Shown: positions 8,168 to 16,690, numbered from the stretch's first letter. The stretch: DNA of 33,885 nucleotides from Oscillospiraceae bacterium (GCA_017632035.1 JAGBSG010000064.1:1-33885), one strand, 5' to 3'. Numbers and translations are program-made. Notes: generated from the sequence alone by a model not told the origin.

Positions 8168-8340
8168 GCAAGGGCCAGAAGGAATAGAAGAATGACCACC
8201 ACTGCCAGGGTGATGGCAGCTGCCAGTACGGTGTCCAGCAGCTGCTCCCCAAAATGGCGGCGCTGGGCACTGTTGGGATAGCGGCAGGCTGTACGGCGGT
8301 TGGTGCGGTGATAATTGGTCGGAATGGCTGTAGCTTTCAT
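8164..8340 (-). CDS. Small single-span membrane protein
   Basis: The 58-residue product starts MKATAIPTNYHRTNRRT. It has a basic N-terminal half and a C-terminal hydrophobic helix (AAAITLAVVVILLFLLALA). AGGAGG lies 7 bases before the ATG at 8340; the longer frame up to 8397 lacks a ribosome site. The shape suggests a membrane-anchored protein with a cytosolic basic tail. No function can be assigned. Confidence 0.65.
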   Translation of the reverse strand: MKATAIPTNYHRTNRRTACRYPNSAQRRHFGEQLLDTVLAAAITLAVVVILLFLLALA

Positions 8341-8434
8341 GTTGGTACCTCCTTGGTTTCTTTTCACCCATAGCTTACGAAACAAAAGGTACAACAAAAC
8401 GGACCATATCGATGGCCGGCAGAAAACAGCCCAC

Positions 8435-8463
8435 TTGCATCCTGTGTAAATATATGCTATGAT
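8435..8463 (+). promoter_or_regulatory. Promoter of the 8501 membrane-protein gene
   Basis: TTGCAT (8435-8440), 17 bases, TATGAT (8458-8463), placed about 38 bases before the start codon. Confidence 0.65.
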
Positions 8464-8500
8464 ACCAGAAGTTAGACTTGCCGGAGGTGGCGAAGGAAGT

Positions 8501-8932
8501 ATGGATTCGATTATGAAAACCTTGCGTTCTGTATGGCAGAAGGTGCAGCCTGTGTGGCAAAAAGCACAGCCTGTATTCCGCAGAGCCGGAGAGATCGCGG
8601 TTATGGTAGGGGACTATGCCCGTATCGCCTGGAGATATATTGTGCGGTTGCGCAAGGTTATTTTGGCGGTGCCTGTAGCGATTGCGGCTGTTTGCCTGGC
8701 GATATTTACAAGCAGCCGCCTGCCGGAATATGTGGGTATTGACCTGCAGGCGACGGGAGAATATGCCCAGCTGGTAACAAGGGACATTGCGGTGCTTGGC
8801 CCCCTGGCTGTGACGGCTACCTGCCTGCTGCTGATGTTTTGCTCCCGCCGCACCCTGTATCCCTGGCTCGTCAGTGTTTTTTCTCTGACATTGCCGCTGC
8901 TGATTTTGGTGACAAATCTGTTCTCGGCGTAA
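8501..8932 (+). CDS. Hypothetical membrane protein, two to three helices
   Basis: The 143-residue protein begins MDSIMKTLRSVWQKV with an amphipathic, basic N-terminal stretch (about residues 1-45). Hydrophobic segments follow near residues 55-72 (VILAVPVAIAAVCLAIF), 95-113 (DIAVLGPLAVTATCLLLM) and 118-140. The start at 8501 is supported by GAAGGAAG just upstream; the ATG at 8513 is an alternative. No family is recognised. A terminator hairpin separates it from the next membrane-protein gene. Confidence 0.65.
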   Translation: MDSIMKTLRSVWQKVQPVWQKAQPVFRRAGEIAVMVGDYARIAWRYIVRLRKVILAVPVAIAAVCLAIFTSSRLPEYVGIDLQATGEYAQLVTRDIAVLGPLAVTATCLLLMFCSRRTLYPWLVSVFSLTLPLLILVTNLFSA

Positions 8933-8934
8933 AT

Positions 8935-8960
8935 AATTGCCGCCTTTCGGCGGCAATTTT
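8935..8960 (+). terminator. Hairpin between two membrane-protein genes
   Basis: A 10-bp perfect stem AATTGCCGCC/GGCGGCAATT with loop TTTC begins 3 bases past the stop, followed by TTA. The short T-tract suggests a partial terminator allowing some readthrough into the gene at 8980, which has no clear promoter of its own. Confidence 0.75.
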
Positions 8961-8979
8961 AGCATTTTAGGAGGTAAAA

Positions 8980-9828
8980 ATGAAAGGAATACCCAGACGC
9001 AAGCCACGGGAGGAGCGCGCACCGTGGAAATACTTTCAGGATAAAAAAGTGGTGCTCAGAGTTTATATCATCTTGCGTTTTTTGGTGCTGGCAACTCTGG
9101 TTTGGCAGCTGTTTGAGCATAACTATGAGAACGCGTTTATCTGTGTTTTGACGTTAATTCTGTTTATACTGCCCAGTATTATAGAGCGCAGACTCCATAT
9201 TGATTTGCCGGATACGCTGGAGATCATTATACTCCTGTTTATTTTTGCGGCAGATATTCTGGGGGAGATCCAGGAGTATTATGTGCTGGTGCCCCATTGG
9301 GATACGGTGCTGCATACCATAAACGGCTTTCTGTTTGCGGCGATCGGCTTTTCCATCGTGAATATCTTTAATGAGGATAAGCGGATATCTATGACCTTAT
9401 CGCCCTTCTATATGGCGGTAGCGGCCTTCTGCTTCTCCATGACCATCGGTATCCTGTGGGAGTTCTTTGAGTGGGGAGCAGATCTTCTGATGGGCTTTGA
9501 TATGCAGAAGGATACGATCGTACACAGTCTTTCATCTGTGACACTGCATCCTCAGGGCCGCAACGATCCTTACACCATCCATGGCATCCGGGATGTGATC
9601 GTGGTGCTGTCCGATGGCACGCAGGTAAGTCTGGGACTTGGCGGGTATCTGGACATCGGCCTGCAGGATACCATGAAGGATCTGCTGGTCAATCTGATTG
9701 GTGCGGCAGTGTTTTCTGTGATCGGTTATTTCTATGTTAAAACAAAGGGAAAAGGCAGATTTGCCAGAATGTTTATTCCTGAGGTAGTGGACGCGCCCTC
9801 GCAGATAGAGAGCGGCGAAAAGGGGTAA
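8980..9828 (+). CDS. Polytopic membrane protein, possibly DUF2238/YjdF-like
   Basis: This 282-residue protein has a basic N-terminus and about six hydrophobic segments. The motif HWDTVLHTINGFL and the later ILWEFFEWGADL resemble the conserved His/Asp and W-E-x-x-E-W positions I associate with the YjdF/DUF2238 family. The assignment is from memory and tentative. A hydrophilic loop of about 60 residues precedes the last helix, and the tail is basic. AGGAGG lies 6 bases ahead of the ATG. It may be cotranscribed with the preceding membrane-protein gene through the weak hairpin. Confidence 0.75.
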   Translation: MKGIPRRKPREERAPWKYFQDKKVVLRVYIILRFLVLATLVWQLFEHNYENAFICVLTLILFILPSIIERRLHIDLPDTLEIIILLFIFAADILGEIQEYYVLVPHWDTVLHTINGFLFAAIGFSIVNIFNEDKRISMTLSPFYMAVAAFCFSMTIGILWEFFEWGADLLMGFDMQKDTIVHSLSSVTLHPQGRNDPYTIHGIRDVIVVLSDGTQVSLGLGGYLDIGLQDTMKDLLVNLIGAAVFSVIGYFYVKTKGKGRFARMFIPEVVDAPSQIESGEKG

Positions 9829-9838
9829 TGAATACAAG

Positions 9839-9871
9839 ACGCACGCACTTTTCGGCGGAAAGTGCGTGCGT
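9839..9871. terminator. Convergent hairpin between the membrane-protein and HAD genes
   Basis: A perfect 13-bp stem (9839-9851 with 9859-9871) and a 7-base loop lie 10 bases past one stop and 4 bases from the other. There is no long T-run on either side, so it is a strong hairpin but only a probable terminator. Confidence 0.7.
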
Positions 9872-9875
9872 TAAC

Positions 9876-10511
9876 TTATGTGTTGAGCAACTGCAGAAGC
9901 TCCTCCGGGGAATCGGCAATGGCTGCCGCTCCGGCTTTTTGCATGTCCTCTACAGTTCCGTAGCCCCAGGCGACACCGATGGTGGGGATGCCGTGGGCGG
10001 CGGCTCCAAGCACATCATAGTGGGTATCACCCACCATGACCGCTTCGCTGCCCTGAATCCGTTCAAGCAGACAGGCGATGACGGCATCCTTGGAGTCCCG
10101 GCTTTTGTCCATAGAGGCGCCGCAAATATACGCAAAATACTGGGCAAGGCCGAACCGTTCCAGTACGGCTGTGGCCATACCCTCCGGCTTAGAGGTGGCT
10201 ACGAGCAGCCGATGACCCTGTTGCTTTAGGCTTTCCAAAAGTTCCGGGATACCGGGGTATACGCGGTTTTCCCAAATACCCGTGGGGATATAGCGGCTGC
10301 GGTAGACCGAGATGGCCTCTTCTGCTTTCTCTGGGGGAACACCGAAGCGCACAAAGCTATCCCGCAGGGGCGGACCTACGAATACCCGCATGGTCTGCCG
10401 GTCAGGCACAGGAAGGCCAAAGTGCTCCAGGGCCAGAATGGCGCAATTGATAACGCCCTCGCCTGAGTCGGTCAGTGTGCCATCCAGATCAAATAAAATT
10501 GTTTTGGGCAT
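9876..10511 (-). CDS. HAD-superfamily phosphatase (phosphoglycolate-phosphatase-like)
   Basis: A 211-residue HAD hydrolase with motif I LFDLDGTLTDS, motif II LLVATSKPEG, the motif III lysine in the KSRDSKDAV segment and motif IV MVGDTHYDVLGA. The cap is small and helical (C1 type) between motifs I and II, as in Gph/PpaX-like phosphatases. The substrate cannot be read from the sequence. The start at 10511 is the first residue of homology and has AAAGGA about 10 bases upstream. It is transcribed divergently from the glycerol-1-phosphate dehydrogenase gene. Confidence 0.88.
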   Translation of the reverse strand: MPKTILFDLDGTLTDSGEGVINCAILALEHFGLPVPDRQTMRVFVGPPLRDSFVRFGVPPEKAEEAISVYRSRYIPTGIWENRVYPGIPELLESLKQQGHRLLVATSKPEGMATAVLERFGLAQYFAYICGASMDKSRDSKDAVIACLLERIQGSEAVMVGDTHYDVLGAAAHGIPTIGVAWGYGTVEDMQKAGAAAIADSPEELLQLLNT

Positions 10512-10566
10512 GCCGGTTACATCCTTTCCGCCTGAAAAGTAATTGCTGTTTGTTTGCGTCAAAGCC

Positions 10567-10596
10567 ATTATAACCAAACATCGGTGAAATTGTCAA
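10567..10596 (-). promoter_or_regulatory. HAD phosphatase promoter
   Basis: On the minus strand TTGACA (10591-10596), 18 bases, TATAAT (10567-10572). Both hexamers are perfect. It is back to back with the promoter at 10612. Confidence 0.8.
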
Positions 10597-10611
10597 TGCT
10601 GGAACAGGGTG

Positions 10612-10640
10612 TTGATAATCCCGTTTGTTGGCTGTATAAT
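10612..10640 (+). promoter_or_regulatory. Promoter of the glycerol-1-phosphate dehydrogenase gene
   Basis: TTGATA (10612-10617), 17 bases, TATAAT (10635-10640). The predicted transcript starts about 15 bases before the start codon, giving a very short leader. Confidence 0.78.
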
Positions 10641-10662
10641 ACAGCCAAGGAGCGTGAGGAAT

Positions 10663-11979
10663 ATGAGCATAGAGAATATGCATGACCTGAACGGCGTGAC
10701 TTGTTCGTGTGGGAAAACACATAGATTTGATGCGGAAGTAACTGTGGGAAAAGGCGTGGTCAGACGGATTCCTGAATATGTGCGGCAGTATCACGCCAAG
10801 AAAGTATTTGTGCTGTCAGATATCAATACCTTTCAGGCAGCGGGAGAACAGGTCTGTGGGCTGCTGGAGGATGCAGGAATCCCCTTTGTAAGCTATTGCT
10901 GCCCGGAGAAAAATCCGGAGCCGGATGAAAAGCGTGTTGGCTCCGTGGTGATGCATTATGACAGCGCTTGCGATCTGATCGTGGCTATAGGCTCCGGTGT
11001 GATCAACGACATCGGCAAGATCCTCAGCACGGTTTCGGGCAGACCGTATATCATTGTGGCTACAGCGCCTTCTATGGATGGCTACGCCTCGGCATCGTCG
11101 TCCATGACAAGGGATGGCCTGAAGATATCTCTGCCCAGCCGTTGCCCGGATGTGATTATTGGCGATACGGATATTCTGTGCAATGCCCCTTTGGAGCTGA
11201 TGCGGTCCGGCTTGGGAGATATGCTTGCCAAGTATGTGAGTATCTGCGAATGGCGCCTTTCCCACTTGATAAACGGCGAATACTATTGCGAGCAGATCGC
11301 GCAGTTGATCCGTCACGCGGTAAAACAGTGCGTGGACAATGCACCTGCTCTGCTGCGCCGGGAGGAAGCGGCGGTGCAGGCCGTGTTTGAAGGCTTGGTG
11401 ACTGCCGGTGTGGCGATGAAGTACGCAGGGCTATCCCGGCCGGCCTCCGGCGTGGAGCACTATATATCCCATGTGCTGGATATGCGGGGCGCGGAATTTC
11501 GTACCCCGGTAGCGCTCCATGGAATCCAATGTGCCGTAGGCACTGTGATCGCGGTGAAACTTTACCACAAGCTGAAGGCAATTATCCCCGATAAAGAAAA
11601 GGCACTTGCTTATGTGGCGGGCTTCCGGGTGGATGCGTGGCATGAGACTTTGCGGGGGCTTTTGGGAAAAGGTGCGGAAAGTATGATCGATCTTGAGAGT
11701 AGGGAGAAGAAATATGATCTCGTTTCTCATGCAAGTCGGCTGGAGACTATTCTGAAGAATTGGGACCGAGTGCTGCGGATCATCAAGGAAGAGCTGCCCT
11801 CTGCACAGGAACTGGAAGCGCTGCTGGATGCGATTCAGGCCCCCAAGACACTTGAAGAATTGGGAGTCAGCGAAGCACTATTGCCAACTGTTTTTGGCGC
11901 TACGAAGGATATCCGGGACAAATATGTGCTTTCTCGCCTGATGTGGGATCTGGGTATTATAGAGGAAGTGTTTTTATAG
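10663..11979 (+). CDS. sn-glycerol-1-phosphate dehydrogenase (AraM/EgsA-like)
   Basis: This 438-residue member of the iron/zinc alcohol dehydrogenase-like superfamily matches the AraM/EgsA type. An N-terminal nucleotide-binding half carries IVAIGSGVINDIGK and ATAPSMDGYASASSSMT. The metal-binding half has GLGDMLAKY (Asp ligand), EHYISH (His ligand) and LHGIQC (His ligand). The family reduces dihydroxyacetone phosphate to sn-glycerol 1-phosphate with NAD(P)H, the lipid backbone stereoisomer typical of archaea. In Bacillus it feeds heptaprenylglyceryl phosphate synthesis. The start at 10663 is the first codon with a ribosome site (AAGGAGCGTGAGGA upstream). It ends in TAG and stands alone. Confidence 0.88.
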   Translation: MSIENMHDLNGVTCSCGKTHRFDAEVTVGKGVVRRIPEYVRQYHAKKVFVLSDINTFQAAGEQVCGLLEDAGIPFVSYCCPEKNPEPDEKRVGSVVMHYDSACDLIVAIGSGVINDIGKILSTVSGRPYIIVATAPSMDGYASASSSMTRDGLKISLPSRCPDVIIGDTDILCNAPLELMRSGLGDMLAKYVSICEWRLSHLINGEYYCEQIAQLIRHAVKQCVDNAPALLRREEAAVQAVFEGLVTAGVAMKYAGLSRPASGVEHYISHVLDMRGAEFRTPVALHGIQCAVGTVIAVKLYHKLKAIIPDKEKALAYVAGFRVDAWHETLRGLLGKGAESMIDLESREKKYDLVSHASRLETILKNWDRVLRIIKEELPSAQELEALLDAIQAPKTLEELGVSEALLPTVFGATKDIRDKYVLSRLMWDLGIIEEVFL

Positions 11980-12006
11980 AACGGCATGCAGGCGATCTAT
12001 ATTAGA

Positions 12007-12047
12007 AATCATAACCGCCGGCTGAGGTGAGGCCGGTGGTTATGATT
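12007..12047 (+). terminator. Hairpin downstream of the glycerol-1-phosphate dehydrogenase gene
   Basis: A 16-bp stem with one G-T pair (12007-12022 with 12032-12047) and a 9-base loop lies 28 bases past the stop. It lacks a T-run. It also marks the edge between core genes and the mobile-element remnant. Confidence 0.6.
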
Positions 12048-12536
12048 GATGATTTGAGTTCCGGATACTAAGTCCTTCCACCCCTTCAAAATCCGGGGTT
12101 AAAAAAACGGTTGGATAGAGGCAAGGCACTTACCGGAGGCCAGCTGGCAAACCTTGTGGAAGCCAATGAGAAGCAGTTTGTGGCCGAGGATATGGTCTCT
12201 ATCCAGAGCGCGGCGGAAGGCAGACTTGTGGAGCTGGGGGAGACCGGAGATGTAAGCACCGTTGCGGCAGCCCTGACAAAGCGGGCTGCAGGACAGAAGC
12301 TGACCCGGGCAGAGCAACAGGCTATCTCCAACAGCCGATATGGGCAGTGGGTTGCCAATGAGCTGAATAGCGAGAATATTCGCTCCGGCGAGTATGCTTC
12401 TGCATGGGCGGAGAATATCGATACCCAGAGGATCAATGCACAGGAGTACAGCCGGATGGTGGAGGCTGCGCAGCTGGAGCAGGAGGGTGCGGGGGAGCAA
12501 TCGGCTGAGAATCCCCCAGTCACGGCTGGCGCCGCG

Positions 12537-12563
12537 ACAGCCCCCTTTAGGCAAGGGAGCCTT
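12537..12563 (+). repeat. Short dispersed-type palindromic repeat inside the fragment
   Basis: CCCTT/AAGGG arms around TAGGC form a small hairpin. It resembles intergenic repeats I associate with gut Oscillospiraceae. Here it is translated (APFRQGSLG) without breaking the frame. Copy number elsewhere is not visible in this window. Confidence 0.45.
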
Positions 12564-12587
12564 GGTGCGGAGGAAACTTCCGGTCAG

Positions 12588-12616
12588 GGCGGGAGGGTCA
12601 AGACCCTCCCCTACGG
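12588..12616 (+). repeat. Palindromic repeat GGGAGGGTC/GACCCTCCC inside the fragment
   Basis: A perfect 9-bp inverted repeat (12591-12599 with 12602-12610) with a two-base AA loop, embedded in a coding frame where it reads GGRVKTLPYG. Such a symmetric element within a protein frame is typical of a mobile palindrome rather than of selected protein sequence. Confidence 0.6.
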
Positions 12617-13838
12617 GCAGGAGGTAGAAGCGGCAACCGGTAAGGAAGCCTTACAGGTTGCTGAGAGTGGGAAGACGACTCTGCAGGAGACTGGGCAGGA
12701 GGTGGCGATCAGGGAGATCGTCAAAGCTGCGGACGGAAAGCTGACCCTGCGGCTGGAGGATGGGCGCACAGTGGATGCCGACGAGATTGCCTACGGCTCT
12801 GAGGGAGAGGCGCTTCTGTATGAGGGTGTTGCCACACTGGGCGCGGATCCGGAGGTTTCCAATCTGCTGGTGAACACCTACCGGGATCACGCGGAGGGTG
12901 TGGCTGCCGGGGATTATGCTCTGGGCATGGTGGAGGCTTTCCGGTACGGCACTTACAACATTCCCAAAGCGGAGCTGGAGAGCAACAGCTTTACCGCTAA
13001 GCTGACAGCGCTGCAGCGCAACACAGCCTATGCTTTGGGACAGCGCTACGGCGGCAAGCAGGTGGCGACGGCAGAGGCCAAGGCGCGCAGAGCGCGGTTT
13101 GCACGGAATTACCAGAAGGCTGCCCAGACGGAAAGCAAGGCGGACAAGAAGGGTCAGACGAAAGGATCCGGCAAGGTGCAGTTCATGGAAGGCAGCAAGC
13201 GCAGTGATCTGCGGGAGTATGTGAAGCAAAGCGGCAAGCAGCTTTCCCGGCAGCAGGAAACGGCAATCACCACCATGGAGAAGCTGTCGGCGATTCTGGG
13301 CGTGAATTTCTATGTGTACGAATCCTATGTGAAAGACGGTAAGCGGCTTTATGTGGATGAGAACGGTACAGAGAAGCCTGCGCCCAACGGCAGGTATACC
13401 AACGGCAGGGATATCTACATTGACTTGAATGCCGGTACCGGCGGCAGAGGGACTATGCTGTACACCGTGGCTCATGAGCTGACCCATTACATCCGGCAGT
13501 GGAGTCCCGCCAAGTTCAAGAAGAACGGCAAGAGGAACGCAATACAGAAGACCTGGGATAAAATCGATAATCTTGGCCTGTCTCCTGTCCGAAATGTGGA
13601 GAGAATGTCTGGCTACAATCAAAACTCCTCTCTTCTGAAACTGTTCAAGAAGTTTGAGCAGGGAATCAGAAAGAAGAACAAGTTCGTTATGGAGGCGTAC
13701 AAGAGCTTGCCATTTTTGGTGTCTGCGGGTTGTTTTTGTTGCCTTTTTGCGGTGTGGCATTGTCATTTTGTGTGCTGGATTAACACACATATATATTTCA
13801 AAAGTTCGAAAAGCTCCGGCTTTTGTGGCAAATAAAGA

Positions 13839-13869
13839 AATAACACCACCGAAAATCGGTGGTGTTATT
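13839..13869 (-). terminator. tRNA-Gln terminator
   Basis: A perfect 14-bp stem (13839-13852 with 13856-13869) and 3-base loop lie directly against the tRNA 3' end. On the minus strand the stem is followed by a T-rich stretch (TTTCTTTATTT). Confidence 0.85.
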
Positions 13870-13942
13870 GGCAGAGGATGAGGGATTCGAACCCCCGCAA
13901 ACGGAGTCAGAGTCCGGTGTGCTACCGTTACACTAATCCTCT
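13869..13942 (-). tRNA. tRNA-Gln (anticodon CUG) with encoded CCA
   Basis: A full cloverleaf can be drawn on the minus strand. The acceptor is AGAGGAT/ATCCTCT and the D stem GTGT/GCAC. The anticodon arm CCGGA-CTCTGAC-TCCGT has anticodon CTG and a mismatch at the outermost pair. The T arm is GGGGG-TTCGAAT-CCCTC. The discriminator base is G, and CCA is encoded. It is 71 nt plus CCA. It reads CAG codons. The 3' end faces the decayed mobile-element fragment, as expected if it once served as an attachment site. Confidence 0.95.
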
Positions 13943-13962
13943 GTGTGGCAAGCACGGATATT

Positions 13963-13990
13963 ATTATATCGATTTCAGGGAAAAAGTCAA
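13963..13990 (-). promoter_or_regulatory. tRNA-Gln promoter
   Basis: On the minus strand TTGACT (13985-13990), 16 bases, TATAAT (13963-13968), placed about 20 bases before the mature 5' end of the tRNA. Confidence 0.75.
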
Positions 13991-14061
13991 GAACTTTTTT
14001 CTATTTATGTTGGAATTTTTTCTTCCCCGGCAAAAACTATATTGCCCAAGTGCAAGAGTTC

Positions 14062-14619
14062 TTATTCAGCGTCTGTTTCCCAGGGGAAGGGCTTGCCTGA
14101 AAGGACCTGCCGGCGCAGATATTGGAAGGTTTGCTTTTCGCCGTTGTCCCGGAGCATGACCAGGATATGCTCCAGCTGCCGCTTGGTGACGGGGTGCATC
14201 AGCTCCCGCTCCCGACTTTTCATAAAATACGCAAGGGCTGCGCCATCGGTATATGCCTTGCCTTGGTAGGTCTTGCAGGCAGCAATGCGGTCCATGACCA
14301 TCTCAGCCAGGTATTTTCGGGGCATGGCTACAGATTCGTAGCTCCGGGTCTGCAGATTCATATCCGTCCAGTATTCGTAGTGGTGGCGGTTGCGGCCTTT
14401 GTGATGCATCCAGGCCTCGCTGTAGCTTTTGTCTTCCCGTTCAGCGGCGTTGGGACTGCGATTGCCCTGATAATATTTGGCGCCGTTCCAAAATTCGGTG
14501 GGGGAGTACTTGGACAGATCGTGAGTAAGTCCCTGCCAGATCAGGCCAACCCGAAAGCAACCTGTCATCACCAAAAATCGGTGGTGGGTTATGGTTTTAA
14601 AATGTTTCCAAGGCTTCAT
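14062..14619 (-). CDS. DUF5662 family protein
   Basis: The 185-residue cytosolic protein starts MKPWKHFKTITHHRFLVM and contains GLTHDLSKYSPTEFWNGAKY, EAWMHHKGRNRHHYEYW and a helical tail. The pattern of conserved His and Asp residues (THDLSKYS, HHKGRNRHH) suggests a metal-binding HD-like fold, and I recognise it as the DUF5662 type. Its enzymatic role is unknown. The start at 14619 has GAGGT 8 bases before it; the longer frame to 14901 overlaps the lipoprotein gene and lacks this signal. It lies 67 bases downstream of the lipoprotein gene on the same strand. Confidence 0.8.
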   Translation of the reverse strand: MKPWKHFKTITHHRFLVMTGCFRVGLIWQGLTHDLSKYSPTEFWNGAKYYQGNRSPNAAEREDKSYSEAWMHHKGRNRHHYEYWTDMNLQTRSYESVAMPRKYLAEMVMDRIAACKTYQGKAYTDGAALAYFMKSRERELMHPVTKRQLEHILVMLRDNGEKQTFQYLRRQVLSGKPFPWETDAE

Positions 14620-14686
14620 ATACTGTACCTCGCATGCAATTCTGCAGACCATTATAGAGGAAGCCGCGGCAAATTGCAAGGGTATC

Positions 14687-15100
14687 TTAGGCTCTGTCGC
14701 TGGGCATACTGCTGACGATCGGCAGCAAAGCTGAGCCGTGGACGGGGTCGATTCGTTTCCATGCGCCGTCACCTTCCTGCAGGTATTGGTTATAGATCTG
14801 GCGGTAGATGGTGTTTGTACCGTCTGAATAGGAGACGGTGATCTCGTAGGCATCGGTGCGGAAGGTATCGGGTGTAATATCTGTTGTAGTATAGGGGTCA
14901 AGCAGCCGCAGATAGTTTAGCATGACCTTCATTTTTTCGGGGGCAGTATAAATTTTTTCATAGAGCTGCCCCTCGTTGGTGGATATCACAGATACCTGGG
15001 TGACTATCCGGGAAACAGATTCCGATAGTTCTTTTTTGCGGCAGCCTGTCAGCATACACAAAACCACCGTAAGAAAAATGATAAATTTTCGCCTGTCCAT
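14687..15100 (-). CDS. Small lipoprotein of unknown function
   Basis: This 137-residue protein has a lipoprotein signal peptide: basic start, FIIFLTVVLCML core, then lipobox LTGC with the lipidated Cys near residue 20. The mature part is polar with alternating Thr/Tyr strands. The second of two close ATGs (15100) is preferred because AAGGAGG lies 8 bases before it, versus 2 bases for the first. It would be anchored on the outer face of the membrane. Function unknown. Confidence 0.72.
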   Translation of the reverse strand: MDRRKFIIFLTVVLCMLTGCRKKELSESVSRIVTQVSVISTNEGQLYEKIYTAPEKMKVMLNYLRLLDPYTTTDITPDTFRTDAYEITVSYSDGTNTIYRQIYNQYLQEGDGAWKRIDPVHGSALLPIVSSMPSDRA

Positions 15101-15192
15101 ATCCATCGCCTCCTTGACATTAGCATATGCCTGAAGCGTTTGAATATGGCCGGAAAAATGCAGAAAAATTGAGGATTTCCGATAAAAATGTC

Positions 15193-15224
15193 AAAAAACC
15201 TGCGCCGGTAAAGGCGCAGGTTTT
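15193..15224 (-). terminator. asnS terminator
   Basis: On the minus strand a perfect 10-bp stem AACCTGCGCC/GGCGCAGGTT with loop TTTACC is followed by a T-run (15193-15198 on the opposite strand). It lies about 10 bases past the asnS stop. Confidence 0.93.
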
Positions 15225-15230
15225 GGGATA

Positions 15231-16622
15231 TTACAGCTCGCAGTTGCCTACAGTTCTGGGGAAGGGAAGCACATCACGGATATTGGCCATGCCGGTCAGG
15301 TACATGACGCAGCGTTCAAAGCCCAGACCAAAGCCTGCGTGACGGGCAGAGCCGTACTTGCGCAGATCCATGTAGAAGCCGTAGTCCTCGGGGTTCATGC
15401 CGAGCTCTTCGATCCGGTTCTTCAGGATCTCGTAGTTATCCTCACGCTGGCTGCCGCCAATGATCTCGCCGATGCCGGGGACCAGGCAGTCCATAGCGGC
15501 AACGGTCTTTCCGTCAGGATTGAGCTTCATATAGAAGGCCTTGATCTGCTTAGGATAGTCGGTGACAAACACAGGCTTCTTGAATACCACCTCAGTCAGG
15601 TAGCGCTCGTGCTCCGTCTGCAGGTCGCTGCCCCAATGGACAGGGTACTCAAATTCTGCGTTGTGCTCTTCCAGCAGCTTCACAGCGTCGGTGTAGGTAA
15701 TGTGGCCGAAATCGTTGTTAAGAACGTTGTTCAGCCGGTCCAGCAACCCCTTATCCACAAATTGGTTGAAGAAGTTCATTTCCTCGGAGGCGTGCTCCAG
15801 CACATAGGAGATGATATACTTGATCATATCTTCAGCCAGACGCATATCGTCGGACAGGTCGGCAAAGGCGATCTCAGGCTCGATCATCCAGAACTCAGCT
15901 GCGTGCCGGGTGGTGTTGGAATTCTCGGCCCGGAAGGTAGGACCAAAGGTGTAGATGTTGCGGAAAGCCATGGCGAAGGTCTCGCCGTTGAGCTGGCCGG
16001 AAACGGTCAGGTTGGTGGGCTTGCCGTAGAAGTCCTGAGAGAAGTCTACCTTGCCGTCCTCGGTCAGGGGTACATTGTTCAGATCCAGTGTAGTGACCTG
16101 GAACATCTCGCCTGCGCCCTCACAGTCAGAGCCGGTGATCAGGGGCGTATGGACGTATACAAAGTCCCGGTCCTGGAAAAATTGGTGGATGGCCATAGCA
16201 GCCAGGCTGCGTACGCGGAACACGGCCTGGAAGGTGTTGGTCCTGGGACGCAGATGGGTGATGGTGCGCAAAAATTCCATAGAATGGCGCTTGGGCTGCA
16301 GGGGATAGTCTCCGGTAGAGGGACCTTCAATCTGGATGGAGGCAGCCTGGATCTCAAAGGGCTGCTTGGAGTCAGGGGTCTCCACCAGAGTGCCCTTGAC
16401 GATCAGTGCGGCACCAATGTTGATCTTGGAGATCTCCTGGAAATTCTCGATGGTATCATTGTAAACGACCTGCACAGGGGTAAAATAAGTGCCGTCGTTA
16501 AGCACGATGAAGCCAAACTGCTTACTGGGCCGGCGATTGCGCACCCAGCCGCCGATCTCGATCTGCTTGCCGGCATAGGCGGCGGTATTCTTAAACAGCT
16601 CACGAACAGAAATCAGTTCCAT
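15231..16622 (-). CDS. asnS: Asparagine--tRNA ligase
   Basis: A 463-residue class II synthetase charging tRNA-Asn. The N-terminal OB-fold anticodon-binding domain reads [17 protein letters not shown]. The catalytic domain has class II motif 2 [21 protein letters not shown], beginning FGPTFRAE, and motif 3 near the C-terminus as [15 protein letters not shown]. Length is normal. The start at 16622 is the first residue of homology, with AGAGG upstream. The promoter-to-start distance (about 35 bases) leaves no room for a T-box. Confidence 0.96.
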   Translation of the reverse strand: MELISVRELFKNTAAYAGKQIEIGGWVRNRRPSKQFGFIVLNDGTYFTPVQVVYNDTIENFQEISKINIGAALIVKGTLVETPDSKQPFEIQAASIQIEGPSTGDYPLQPKRHSMEFLRTITHLRPRTNTFQAVFRVRSLAAMAIHQFFQDRDFVYVHTPLITGSDCEGAGEMFQVTTLDLNNVPLTEDGKVDFSQDFYGKPTNLTVSGQLNGETFAMAFRNIYTFGPTFRAENSNTTRHAAEFWMIEPEIAFADLSDDMRLAEDMIKYIISYVLEHASEEMNFFNQFVDKGLLDRLNNVLNNDFGHITYTDAVKLLEEHNAEFEYPVHWGSDLQTEHERYLTEVVFKKPVFVTDYPKQIKAFYMKLNPDGKTVAAMDCLVPGIGEIIGGSQREDNYEILKNRIEELGMNPEDYGFYMDLRKYGSARHAGFGLGFERCVMYLTGMANIRDVLPFPRTVGNCEL

Positions 16623-16661
16623 GATCAATAACCTCTCTTGCTGTTGGATAATAATATGAAA

Positions 16662-16690
16662 AGTATACGCCAAGTCAGGGAAATTTACAA
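16662..16690 (-). promoter_or_regulatory. asnS promoter
   Basis: On the minus strand TTGTAA (16685-16690), 17 bases, TATACT (16662-16667). Confidence 0.72.

Larger units (their letters stand above)
12072..13835 (+). pseudogene. Fragment of a large mobile-element/phage-type protein with HExxH zinc site
   Basis: The frame is open from 12072 but has no ATG and no ribosome site; the first possible start is a TTG at 12111. The product reads like the interior of a very large, Ala/Glu/Gln-rich protein of the kind carried by conjugative elements and phages. After about 440 residues comes a metalloprotease signature, TVAHELTHYIRQ (near 13465-13500), where the conserved part ends abruptly. The remaining roughly 100 codons end in a Cys/Trp/Phe-rich run that does not look like native protein. 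It is therefore probably truncated at both ends. Palindromic repeats are inserted in frame near 12537-12615. Its position against tRNA-Gln suggests a decayed integrated element. I cannot name the family securely. Confidence 0.65.

Noticed and set aside
12651-13955. 434-codon minus-strand frame opposite the mobile-element fragment
   Set aside because: It runs through the tRNA gene and the terminator and shows no family motifs; the + frame carries the HELTH motif.
15339-16631. 430-codon open frame opposite asnS
   Set aside because: It is fully antisense to a certain synthetase gene and lacks a start signal.
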